DNA of 64,000 nucleotides from Ectobius pallidus (Eukaryota > Arthropoda > Insecta > Blattodea > Ectobiidae), in NCBI GenBank assembly GCA_964059195.1, contig CAXKWD010000002.1:49130923-49194922 (forward strand), read 5' to 3'. Each line of letters starts with the position of its first letter. Within the stretch, counting starts at the first letter, position 1. A program made the position numbers and the translations under genes. Positions 12,889-23,784 of this stretch are shown here, one piece after another. The notes under the pieces were generated by a model. The model was not told the DNA's origin, made no database searches, and worked only from the letters and a program-made list of their open reading frames with translations.

Positions 12889-13557
12889 CAGAGCCGTAGC
12901 AAGGTCCTTCTGCGCCCTTGGCGAGTTTGACAAATCTGCGCCCTCCAATACCGGGGGGTCTGAACAAGTTTTGTAAATTTCTGTAAAATTATTTATTATT
13001 TTAATATAAAAACACTGTTATTATCAAAGAAAACCTAAACCTCAATTTGGAAATGAACTAAGTGTTGAACTTTCAAGGTACTAATACCTTATTTTCAGAC
13101 GATTGAACTACTTAAAAAAGAATTAAATAATAACATCTAGTATCAAAAGTAAATTACATAATAGGCCTGAGACCTACTAAAATGTTTAACACATTAATAT
13201 AGGTAAAAGTACTTTTTTTCGAATAGTTTAACCACTTTCATCTCAATAATAATGTACATTTTAATTTTTATTGTTATATCATTCCATACTGTTCATGATT
13301 TATGTTATACTCTGTCAATAAAAAAAGTGTTAATTAAAGAACTTTGTAGACAATCGGCATAATACTACAGATAGTTCACGTGCAGTAATTTTTAATAACC
13401 TGAAAGATTTCTTCCATTAACGTGGAAATTTTATTGCTTGATAAATTGCACCAGTCTAAAAAAAAAAAGGCGGGATTTTTCATGGTTAATTTTGCGCCCT
13501 CTCTGTACCTGCGCCCTTGGCGGGGGCCCATCTCGCCACCGCCTAGCTACGGGCCTG
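12889..13557. mobile_element. Non-autonomous hAT-like element, 669 bp
   Basis: Imperfect TIRs (CAGAGCCGTAGCAAGG and complement of CTAGCTACGGGCCTG, then GCGCCCTTGGCG inside both ends). Perfect 8-bp duplication GGGACTGG (12881-12888 and 13558-13565). The middle is AT-rich, without a transposase. Confidence 0.85.
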
Positions 13558-13689
13558 GGGACTGGGCAAACATTTTGCTGGTAGATCTGGTTAATAGCGT
13601 CGTCTTATCATGAGTAAAGTAGTGTCCATTTTGTAAGCGCTGAAGAGAGTAAAAACATTGTCAAGGTGTGAATGAAAGGGTTAAAAATG

Positions 13690-13822
13690 CCTGGACGAGA
13701 CGGGCTCCTGGATAGGAAAACATATTTCAACCGTGGAAGAGAATATGGGTTCCTGGAATAAAGAAATGTATTTCAACCATGGACGAGACGGGTAGTTTAT
13801 TTACAAACCGGGGACGAGACGC
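13690..13822. repeat. Imperfect tandem repeat, about 50-bp period
   Basis: Variants of GGACGAGACGGG and TATTTCAACC recur three to four times, with spacing near 50 bp and substantial divergence. Confidence 0.6.
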
Positions 13823-13845
13823 GCTTCGTCGTTTTTTATAGTTGG

Positions 13846-13960
13846 TCTGAGTAGAGCTGTTAAGTCAGTAGCTTTCAGCTTTTAAGTTCGCGGGTTTGAA
13901 CCCGACTCGGGTCGAGAAAATTCATGTGTGCGTAAATCCGGTCAGTCCCATATAGGCCTA
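13846..13960 (+). mobile_element. tRNA-derived SINE head
   Basis: An A-box-like GTCAGTAGCTTT is followed by a B-box-like GGGTTTGAACCC at a tRNA-like distance. There is no complete cloverleaf, so it is read as a SINE head rather than a tRNA gene. Confidence 0.45.
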
Positions 13961-14167
13961 TGTTAATTTACTGGTATGAACTTCTGCTGAACAATATTCC
14001 GGCAACGAGTAGTATACAGGCCCTCAGTAGCATTACACAACCGTCGTTAACCATTAAACAAACAAGATTTTGCTGTAGGCCTATTGGTTGTTTCAGGGTT
14101 TTTCCTCACTATGTTGTGATTTCTCTCAACCAAACAATCGGCTATATAAAAATTATACATTCCAGTT

Positions 14168-14460
14168 TTAACTAATTTGCCCCTCTGTCCATCTTATCTT
14201 CATCTTGTAGTCCTCTTGCAACCATGCCCCCCTTACGCCATCCATCCAGGTAGGCCTATCAGTCGGCCTTCCTTTCCTACGTCTTCCATCAGGTTCCCAG
14301 TTAATCACCACCTTGGACAATCTTCCATCATTCATTCTTTTCACATGACCGTACCATCTTAATCTTTCTTTTTCAATAACTTCTACGTAGTCTTCATCCA
14401 TATTAATTATTTCTTTTATTGCAGTAGGCCTATTCCTTCCTAATGACTTCATATCTTAAA
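14168..14460 (-). mobile_element. LINE 3' end (RTE-like reverse transcriptase tail)
   Basis: A 94-codon minus-strand frame contains RLRWYGHVKRM, NWEPDGRRRKGRP and WMDGVRGAW in order, the characteristic C-terminal tail of RTE-like endonuclease/reverse transcriptases. The usual GRPRxTW segment appears as GRPTDRPTW, two residues longer, with a TAGGCCTA octamer exactly at the extra residues (14251-14258). 5'-truncated. Confidence 0.85.
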
Positions 14461-15683
14461 TGTTTTCATACGTGGAATAGAAGGCGTACTGAAAGCATTC
14501 ATAGTTAGCGTCGCTGACTTTGGAGGCCGGAACGTTCCCCGGAAACTTCTTGGATTTTTCTGAGTTAGCGTAAGAATATCTGGAACCGGGCTCTCTCAGC
14601 CTTTTGAGGACAAATGAGGAACTGCTAGAAATGGGTAAAGAACTCGGTCAGTTTGGTCCGTTATTAATTTGATAGTTTATCGTACCTTCAGTATCTAGAC
14701 CTGCATAGCATTAAGCCACCGCACAGGAGAAATGTGCGAATGATTATTGATTGTGTAATATAATTTGTCCGGACTTCGTGGTTAGTGACTCACAGGAAAA
14801 GGAAATCACCTGTACCCCTTCTTGCGAGATTGCTTAATGCTCGTGTAACATGGTGTAAGCTTTCCGTTTGCATTCTGTAATTTCGATTATCCTCTGCCCG
14901 TATTTCTTTTGCTTTAGATGAATTGCAGAAGAAAGCAAACACAATTAAAACACCTACAGTCGCAGCCATAATATGTTATTGTAAAGTCAGCTGGGTAGGA
15001 AGAAAACTGTTTATTGAAACCGTTGGCATATGTAATAGATGTAGTTTGGTTTATTTAGTTAAAATTCAAAAACCTACGTTATATTAATAAGAATTGCACT
15101 CTTTCTTGACACAGAAAAAGAACTACTGTTAAGTTTTCAGTGAATAACTTCGAAGTAGGTTCTAGCACTAACCTAAGTCCAAAATATATTAGTTATGGTT
15201 AAGAAAATATTTATTAAAAATTGATTCTGCTTGCTTTAGGCCACGAGTCTCCTAATTTTTTAAAATTATTTGTTTTTATTGTCGAAGACATAATAAATGT
15301 ATGGACAGTGTCAAGGTTTCCTCTAATATTAATTTAAAAATTAAAATTAGTTGTAGGCCTATTACTTAAAAGTTATGTGATTTAAAAGGCCTACGCGTGC
15401 ATCCTCCAAACTGTAGGGGCATATTTGTATTAAAACAGATTTGACATGTTTTCTTAATGGTAATAAATTTAGCTTCTTGGTATATAATTGAAGGGGTGAG
15501 GGCGTAAGGCACAAGAGCAAAGTTTTGAGATATCTTAATGTTTTTAAACAATGTTACCACTCAGAAGCACAGGTCTTTTCTTGTTCACTGAGTATTTAAG
15601 AGATATGAGGAGAAGGCATAAATGTTAAAAGCTCAAAATTCAAGATGTGCCTTACGCCCTTATGGAACTAGTTCAATTGTAAA
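14461..15683. other. Intron 1 sequence, no gene seen
   Basis: Unremarkable AT-rich sequence without recognisable coding similarity. Confidence 0.4.
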
Positions 15684-16220
15684 CAGGGTTGCCAGATCAG
15701 AAGCGTAGAACTGTCGTACAAATATTCGAAAATAGTCGTATGCTAGTTAAAACTGTCGTATACTTTGTGATTTTTCAGTGTAATGAACTTATTGCGTTAA
15801 TAATAATAATAATATTAACAATAATGATGATGATGATAATAATAATAATAATAATTAATAGTCGGTACTATACACCTTACATATATCATGTAATTGTTAA
15901 TAAATCATCTTATTTGTAAATGATTAGGCGTGTTTCATTATCTTCCGATGTGCTAAATTTGGTAAAATACAATAAAATTAAATAAACCGTAATTGCAACA
16001 GTGTTGTTATTATTAGCTTACAACAAAAACCACGAGAAAACAAAGAGCTGAAAAATATATCAAAATTCAAAATTCCTTTGAGGATTGGTTAAATAAATAT
16101 AAAACGCTATGTTAAAAATAGTCGTACAAATAGCATACGACTCATGGTTGCGTCGTACGTCGTACAAATCTATGAAATAGTCGTATGTGTACGACTAAAG
16201 TCGTACGTATGGCAACCCTG
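15684..16220. mobile_element. Non-autonomous hAT-like element, 537 bp
   Basis: TIRs CAGGGTTGCCA and TGGCAACCCTG. Flanking octamers ATTGTAAA and ATTGTAGG agree at 6 of 8 positions. Subterminal GTCGTA(C/T) motifs are repeated at both ends, as expected of transposase-binding sites. Internal AAT/ATG microsatellite at about 15799-15855. Confidence 0.75.
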
Positions 16221-16659
16221 ATTGTAGGCCTAAACCAAAAACACAGGCTCTATTATAACTAGCAGCACTTTATACATTGGTAGGTAATAAGGCATTCATC
16301 AAGTAAAAACATCAGTGGGCACTAAGTTTAAAATCAATTGGAAAATTTTCTGTTGAAATATTATTTTCCATAAATGACAATCCTAATGCAGGAATAAAAA
16401 TCCTCACGTTTTACATAAACTATTTTGCTATTAATCTTAATCTCTGCTTTTATACGCAGTGAGGCGACGTATTTATACTTGAATAAATAAAAGCACATAA
16501 AGTCATCACATCCCTTACTTTTGTAATTCCGTCTGGAATTCTTTTCTCTAAATGTTGTGGAGTTGTAGACATCTCATAAGAATAATTAGTCTACTAATAC
16601 AAAATTACGAAACAATTATAATTGGTGATGAATGACTGTCCTCACCCACATAATAGGCC

Positions 16660-17140
16660 AACCTATAGCCTATGTCCTGCTGATGTCGAAATAGTATGTT
16701 GCGATACAAGTGCCGTAAGCGATGCATACTGATCGAGGAAAGAGTTAGAAAAAACGAGGCGCTCGCGCCGAGTTTTTTCAATTTTCCGAGATCCGTTATG
16801 CGCTTACGGCACGAGTATTGCATGCTATTTTTTGCACGATGATTATTTATATCAATTTAATTATATTAATTGTGATATTACCTGAAAATAAGTTTATTAT
16901 GTATAGACCTATACATTCTTGAAGATAGATGTTTATTTCAGAAAGTGATTCGCATGTGTTTGTTGTTATGGGAACCGAATATTTGTCCTGGGGGGCCTTG
17001 TCCATTAAGGCTTGTATTATAATGTGCCGTAAGTAAATTCTTACCGCACATACCAACAAGATTGCGTGTGGGAATGTCAACTTACGATCCACGGCAACAA
17101 CATTCGTAAGTACCACTAATTAGTTAAGTCGTGCAAAAAC
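16660..17140 (-). repeat. Hairpin-ended dispersed repeat, copy 1
   Basis: The reverse complement matches 52775-53260 over most of its length, including TTCCCATAACAACAAACACA. One end folds into a long hairpin (arms GTGCCGTAAGCG and CGCTTACGGCAC near 16711 and 16801, inner arms AAAAAACGAGGCGC and its complement). No transposase or tRNA head is visible, so the class is unknown. Confidence 0.7.
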
Positions 17141-18900
17141 CAACTTCACCATTCGATAGTAGCCTACATTGTATAGGCCTAATGCAAAAACATGACAGGT
17201 CTGCACTTGACACCGAATTTTACCATTTTATAGCCTACCAATGGCTAGGGATTGTATTCCCAGTTTCGTATTAGGCCTATACGGTATTATTTTTACAGAT
17301 GAATTTTTGTATCCTATTGATACTTTCATAGTTTGCCTCCGTTCTTAATGGATAGAGGGTAATAACGAACTCGGACTGCATGCGGAATTAGTCAGGTAGA
17401 AAAGTAAACAGCCTAATTCCATGCGAAGATTTTAAACTCACATTTAAATTGCATGCTGGCGTGTCCTTCCAAGTCTCTTAAATAGTTCAGAATAGAATAG
17501 CAAGAACCAGGCTACGAATCACGTAATGGAGGTACTGTACGTAGCGATTTCTTAAAATATTGCAACAGAACAAGATGAGTGATATAAGTTTAATATAACT
17601 GTAATTTTTAGCAATAACCATGTCAAATCGTTGTTCATTTTTACAGTTTTTCACGTATAAAATTAAATTCAAAATAACGTTTAGGCGTTTAAGCCCACAA
17701 CATTAAATACACATTTTATACATCATTTTACCGATTATAGATTCCAAGTAGATAATTTTAATATCATAACACTGTTTTAATCTTAGTTAAGTATCGAAAC
17801 AAGTTTTCAACAATATTTACGAAAATAATATTTATTTTGACTTATAGTAGCCTACCTTAAGAAATGTGTTGTAAACTTATTTAGGTGACTTCAACCAAGG
17901 AACTATTGGTTCATGGAACGAACCGTATTAGCTTAATAGATTAATGATAAAACAAGAAACTGTTCGCCATCGGTAACTTCAAATCTCATTTTAAAAAGGC
18001 ATTCAGTAATAATAAATAAAGGTGAGCGTGTTGCAAGAGACTTTGTAAAGCCTATTTTAAAATAAATGAACAGTGCAATGTAGTCTGAAAATTGAGAAGG
18101 AAAAACTTTTTGACACGCAACTCTGATAGGTAGGCCTACTAGATTTCGTTGGCACGCAATGCTGAAATTTCTTTCCTCTCCGCACGCAATTCGTAAACGC
18201 CGATGCAGTGGCGGCGCCAATAACTCTGCCATCTCCCCTCTAATATATTCTCTTAGTCCCCCTCGTTGATTTTTAGTGTCAGGAAACTAAACTATACGCC
18301 TAAATTATTTGATATTATATATGATTTATTATGAAGGCTATTTAATAAGGTACAGGCCTAAGCATAATTATGGCAGCTACCGAATTAGATTATTCAAGTT
18401 GAATTTTTTGTAGTGTCACTATTTTTCAACCATACTCCATACTCGTAACAATGCTTTATTTGTTTTCTCTCGTCTTCCCAACATAGGCCTATTAAATTTT
18501 GGATCCAAAGAACATTAAATACAATAAGCATATATAGGCCCAATGCCCTGCGCTGCCTAGAATCAAATTCTATTTTTGAGTAGGCTTGTTAACAATCAAA
18601 ACTGGAATGTTTTTAGTTCACAACTCACCCTCTACAAGTTTGATATTATAGCCTATTACACATGTTTGAATATTTATATTTTTGTCATATTTTTGTCATT
18701 TTTTGTCATGTAGGCTATAGGCCTATTACAACTTATGTATATTACAACTTATTACACACAATTCTTGTCAGTACAGTAGTTAAAAAATATGTATTCAGGA
18801 TACAAATGAGAATGTAGGCCTACAGTACATTCTCAGCTGTATAGATGCAGCTGTGCAAATCATTCTTAGTCAGAACTCACCTTACAACTTACGATGTGCT
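17141..18900. other. Intron 1 sequence, no gene seen
   Basis: AT-rich. Three spaced TTTGTCAT motifs at about 18674-18710 resemble the interior of the hAT element at 26790-27537. CAGTGGCGGCGCCA at about 18206 resembles a lone hAT terminus, but no partner end was found. Confidence 0.4.
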
Positions 18901-18901
18901 G

Positions 18902-18947
18902 GGCTCCCAAAAGCGAGGTCCCCCGCAGCGTGGGGTCTATGGGAGCC
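18902..18947. repeat. Stem-loop
   Basis: Perfect outer arms GGCTCCCA (18902-18909) and TGGGAGCC (18940-18947), with a second GGTCCCC/GGGGTCT pairing inside. It is GC-rich in an AT-rich setting. Confidence 0.6.
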
Positions 18948-19176
18948 TTATCGCAGCCAATGACTGCAAAGGGCGCGAAATAAATAACTTAATCTCTTCA
19001 ACCATTCTAAATTATTTATTCCGCCTTTAAATTGTTTAATTAAAGAATTCCGTAACAGTCTTCACTGTCTTCGCCATGGCAATTTAACGCCGATTTGCCT
19101 CGTTTTCATCTTCTTCAGTCGAGAAACCAGAGGAAGAAATGCTGACCCGCCTTTCGTGTCAGGACAGGTATTACAA

Positions 19177-19365
19177 CTATTTTCTTGCTGGTTTCACCTT
19201 TACTCTCGGACGTTTCTTTTTTTGGGCGGGAGATTTCTTTTCTTTTTTACTTCTCAGCGGTGATTTCTGTTTGTGAGGAAGCTGTGGCTGGACCAATGCC
19301 AGAGCCAGGGCACCTGTCAACGAAATGAGTTCATCAGCGGAAAGGCAGAAACGCTCATCTACACG
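19177..19365 (-). pseudogene. Open lysine-rich C-terminal fragment, unknown
   Basis: A minus-strand open frame of 62 codons plus stop, with no ATG, bounded upstream by an in-frame TAA (19366-19368). It begins RVDERFCLSADELISLTGAL and ends in a basic tail (KKEKKSPAQKKKRPRVKVKP). This resembles the C-terminus of a nuclear protein or a transposon protein, but I do not recognise it. TTCGTTGACAG inside it could serve as a splice acceptor. Low-complexity bias alone could create such a tail. Confidence 0.25.
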
Positions 19366-20409
19366 TTATACATTAATAACCATCCTAATGGACAGTCCTA
19401 CGCATTACAAACGGCCGTGTAATTTGCTCGGGCTATTTTTTTCAAACCTCCCCTCCTACCTGTCAAGTTTCTGACCTATTAAAATAAAAAAAGTTCTTGT
19501 CCACGTTCCAACTAACTTAAACTCCATCGAATATCTGAATGTAGTTAAGGTGTTCAAGACTAATTGCCTTTTTTTTTTACACCTGTCAGTTTTCTTTTCG
19601 CAGAGGGGGAGGGCCTATTAAAAGTAAGACGATTCTGAGAAACTGTTACAGAAGCGTTTTTTGAATTCGTTCCAGGAGTTGTCTCAGGTTTATGCGTTTG
19701 TCAGACTGTTTTAATATGCTTATTATCAGCATTCCGAACTGTCTTTTCTGTTGGCTAATGTTATTTCCAGTGAGCAGTAAAGCATTTATAAAATTAGATT
19801 AGTACACTTTTTATTTATTTTTAACGGCAATCATATATTTTACTATCGTTCTTTAATATTTCAAGGCAGGTTTTGTGTTCGTTAATGAATTTTATTTTCC
19901 ATTTTCAAGGAGGGTTGTTGCTACTCATAAATCAACCTAAATGCAGCTATGAGTGAGGGGAGGAAAATATTGTAAAAGTCTTTAAATTGATTTATTGACA
20001 TACTGATTTATTTTACCTTATAGTTAGCGCGGTTTTTCCAAAGTAGTCCTATATTTTCTTGACGCAAAATGCTTCTGTTAGCCTATAGCCCTAGAACTAG
20101 ATAATCATAGTGTAACTTCTTTAAGATGTGGACATAATAGGCCTATCCACGATTTAGTGAATTTAGTGTTAAGTAGGCTTGAATTCTCTAAGATTTTAAC
20201 AAATCCATTTTAATACCTAAATTATCATGAATATGCACCCAGGAAAAGTGCTTGCCACATTTTCCCCTGCAGAAAATAGAAAAACACGTTTGTATAGAGT
20301 GATGATATGCCTCGGGAGCTTCCAAATTTGCACTTAACTAAAAATTTTCCTGATCACACGTATGCACCAAGCCATCGATATGATAATAGCTGATGTTAAC
20401 GTTAATTAT

Positions 20410-20610
20410 GCTGTGGCGTAATTGGTTGAAGCACTGCGCTACAAACAGGAAGTTCAAGGGTTCGATTCTCGATGTCTTATAGTTGGGATTTTTCAATTCA
20501 CTTAATCCTTCTGGTGGCACTGTGGACCTGGGAACGACTCACCCTAGCAAAAACGAGTACCAGGAGCAGTCCTGGGTTAACTTAAAGGATTTCGTACCTG
20601 AAAATCATTA
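20410..20610 (+). mobile_element. tRNA-derived SINE
   Basis: TGGCGTAATTGGTTGAAGCA (A-box-like) is followed by GGGTTCGATTCTC (B-box) at tRNA-like spacing, then an unrelated body. No intact cloverleaf or CCA-ready end. Confidence 0.5.
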
Positions 20611-20717
20611 CTAGGCCGTAGCCTATTTACAAATATTCGCAAGATCTCTGCTGATCACCCTATTAGAATAGGCTACATATTTTCTTATGCCAAGGAATTC
20701 ACTTATCCCTCGCAGAT

Positions 20718-20790
20718 TTATCGTATACAGGATTTGAACCTGCATCCTTCCGAATGTGAATCCACCTTCTCTACCACCTTGTTCATTACA
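20718..20790 (-). mobile_element. tRNA-derived SINE head, minus strand
   Basis: On the minus strand, AAGGTGGTAGAGAAGG and GCAGGTTCAAATCCTG stand at A-box and B-box positions. The acceptor stem is not convincingly paired, so it is called a SINE head. Confidence 0.45.
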
Positions 20791-20864
20791 GTCTCCTAAC
20801 TTCATTATGTTATTGTTGGGATTTAATAAATTATTTGTCTGTCTGTTCCTCAGCCATTTCATAA

Positions 20865-21241
20865 TTACGGGTGGGACATTCTAGCAAATTATAAACACTA
20901 TTTTCGTTTATTAAGTTACATATCATAAATAATAAACTAGAATTGGTTCTTCACATTCTGTAAAATTTACAATGTCTTCTCTTCCACACTACATGCAAAG
21001 CATTATTTAAAATTTGTTTTTCAAAATCTTTTACGGGTGGGACATAATTTGGACACTGATTTTAATGATTCAAAACAAAAGCTAATTGTCTGTTCTGCTA
21101 TTACTGTTAGGGTCTTAATGTTGTTATTAATGAAGGTATGAGGGATTAAATACAAATTATAAACTGTTTCCAGGTTGTCAGAAAATTTATTTAACTCATC
21201 AATAATAATTTAACAAAACTATCACTGTTACGGGTGGGACA
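20865..21241. repeat. Three spaced copies of a 14-bp motif
   Basis: TTACGGGTGGGACA occurs perfectly at 20865-20878, 21031-21044 and 21228-21241, about 166 and 197 bp apart, inside AT-rich sequence that is otherwise not clearly repeated. Confidence 0.7.
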
Positions 21242-22664
21242 AAAATTCCCTTGTTTGTTATTTTACATAGTAATTAACTTCAAAAAATATGTGTGGTTAA
21301 TATTATACCAAATTGTACCTTAAGATGTATATTTTCTCAAATGAAAATGGACATAGCTGATTACTCTTGATTACTTGGTATTAAAGAGTGTAAGTAAATT
21401 GACATATTTTACACACGAAACCACTTCAGATACACGTAAGTCCTTAAAATTCAGAGAATTTGAGGTTTTAAACTTATTTTTGACCACCTAATTACAATAA
21501 TTTTATAACTTCTCTCTTTGAGGGAAAAATTCCCATATTTTATGAAATGGCTAACCTAGGTCTTGCAAACTAATATTAGCTAACAGTAGGAATTCTGCGA
21601 CAACATTTTTTAGTACTAGTAGTAGATCTTCACGATTTGATCAGCCTGTATTCTATCCCGACAAAGAAACCAATCCTTTGTAAATTGAATAATTCTATAA
21701 ATGCCAGTGTTAGTTATCAGCCCATACCCTTACTGCCGGCTGCTTAATCTGTTATTTTCATTAACTATAATGAGATACTGTCACAGATCCTTTCTATATT
21801 AAAAATTATGACATTTCTTCAGCCCCAGGAAAGGGTTCAAATTTATTTGATATATGTCCTTGGGTATGGGAAAAAAACCTGTAGAACTAGGCCTACTAAT
21901 GTAGCCTTTTTTTTTTTTGCTTAAAAATTAAAGACGAAAACAATGACCTTATAATTATAGCAGCGGAACTTTGATCTTCTTAGGAAAGTACAGTCATCCT
22001 AAAGTTTTTGTATTATAACTTAAAAAGATAAAAATCATGCGTCATTGTATGCCATATAGTAATAGATGATGGTGTTGATTAGGTCGGGTGAAGATGATGG
22101 CTTTCTAAAAATAAGACAAACGACCCCTCTGTTGTTGCTCCTGAACTCTTTCGTGTTGACCTCTTAGGTTAGTTAACCTTTCTGCCATCAGAACGGAGGG
22201 GGGTCGTTCTTGACAAAACACGCACGATGATGCGTCTGATGAGTTGTTTTTTTTTCGGTTTTATTTGCTGTAACGCCTTTATATAGAAGACACGTGTGTG
22301 GAGAAGATGTTAGCATTGCCCCTTAACCCCGAGTGTTCTGCAAGTGTGAGTAGAATTGCACAAATTGTTGCCTTGTCTAAGCGAGGAAGATTATCTGACT
22401 GCGATAGGCGTATTGTTTGTACTTTGGTAACCCTGTACTTGCCAATCTATCATTTTGAGGGTATAAGGCGAAATATTATCCACTAACTCCTTAATTACTA
22501 CATCCCTCAAAGAAGAAAAATGAAATTTATTAATCCTGTCTTTGGATTTAAGACAGCCTTGATTGTAAATTTGTCTGTTAGAAGATCCACATAATCCATC
22601 GCATTCTCATTTTCCATAACTTAGCCTACTAACTTATTTATTATTCATTAACCCTATGTCTAAT
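21242..22664. other. Intron 1 sequence, no gene seen
   Basis: Mostly AT-rich. An imperfect inverted repeat (ACGACCCCTC near 22130 and GAGGGGGGTCGT near 22195) brackets a moderately GC-rich 80 bp. Confidence 0.4.
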
Positions 22665-22797
22665 GGTCCCCTCCTTATAGTCCCTACGTCTTATAGTCCT
22701 TAGGCTATGTATCATGGTCCTTGTGTATCATGGTTCTCATGTATCAAGGTCTTTTTGTATCAGGGTCCTTACGTATCATGGTCCTTATCCCTCGTAA
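22665..22797. repeat. Minisatellite, about 20-bp unit
   Basis: Degenerate tandem units around GTATCATGGTCCTT (also TATAGTCC, TATCAAGGTC, TATCAGGGTC) repeat about six times. Confidence 0.75.
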
Positions 22798-23583
22798 TCT
22801 CTAGGACAAGGAACATTTTATAACTTTTACATTTTTTCATAGAGTATTTTTTAGGCCTGTAGACCAACTATTTAACTCGTGTATCAGTTGCCAATCCAGT
22901 ATAAGAATAGGCTATGTAGAATTTTAATCAATCTCAAGCGTGTATCACCATGATTTTATCGACCAACCCATGATTGTAATCACTAATCAACAGATTTAAA
23001 AAGAAAGAAATTATGATTAGGCCTATATTTATTTTGTTGTAGATATTTTGTTGGTTATTCCGCATGAGAATATTACAACGAACCATCAGAAATCCTTTGA
23101 AAAAGTCTATTTATTTTTAAAGATGTGTTTTAATTTTAATTATGATGAATAGGCCTACTATGAAGGATAGGCTTAGTAATAAACTTTTAAAATTGATTTT
23201 TGTTTTAATAATCTCGATATAAAATTCTTAGTAGGATGTTAAGGCCTATCTTAAGGAAAATGGAATCGGACCAGGTCTATCGAAAAGACTCCCAAGGTGT
23301 GAAGTCATTCCCCTAATTCCCCTCCATTCGTGACCTCCAAAGCGTAGCGACTTCCTTGTTTATTTTAACCTTACATTTATGGATGACTACGATATATCAG
23401 AATTATCTTTTTAATTAATTCACGTATCAATTCAATTTAAAACATTAACATGAACATGGGTATCATTAATCTTAACTCTAATAATATAGAATGTTTCAGT
23501 AATTCAGTATTTCTAAAATGCTCTATTGCCTTCATAAAAATAATTTAAGTATACCAAGAATCCTTAATAGGCCAATAAGAAGA

Positions 23584-23784
23584 CACCTGTGGAATAACCA
23601 ATAGGGGTTAGGTTGCAGGTAATCTACCTGTTCTGAGTGGGGAGTTTCCTCCTCCGTTATGCACTGTGGGGCGGAGTTTGTTTCACCTGGGTGGTATGAA
23701 CAGGTGGAAATATACCTGTACGGAGGGGGGAATTGTTTTCTCACTGATGCACCGGCGCAGAGAGGCGGGACTTGATCTTACCTG
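23584..23784. promoter_or_regulatory. Cluster of seven Zfh1/ZEB-type E-boxes
   Basis: CACCTG 23584, CAGGTA 23616, TACCTG 23625, CACCTG 23684, CAGGTG 23701, TACCTG 23713 and TACCTG 23779 all match CAGGTG/CAGGTA on one strand or the other. The stretch is more GC-rich than its surroundings and is not an obvious repeat. ZEB/Zfh1 and Snail-family fingers are known to bind this core, so an autoregulatory or Snail-responsive element is a reasonable inference. Function is unproven. Confidence 0.5.

Noticed and set aside
18206..18219. Lone hAT-like terminus CAGTGGCGGCGCCA
   Set aside because: No matching opposite end or target duplication was found nearby, so no element was called.
20865..21241. CRISPR-like spaced repeats
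   Set aside because: Only three 14-bp copies with long unequal spacers in animal DNA; not a CRISPR array.
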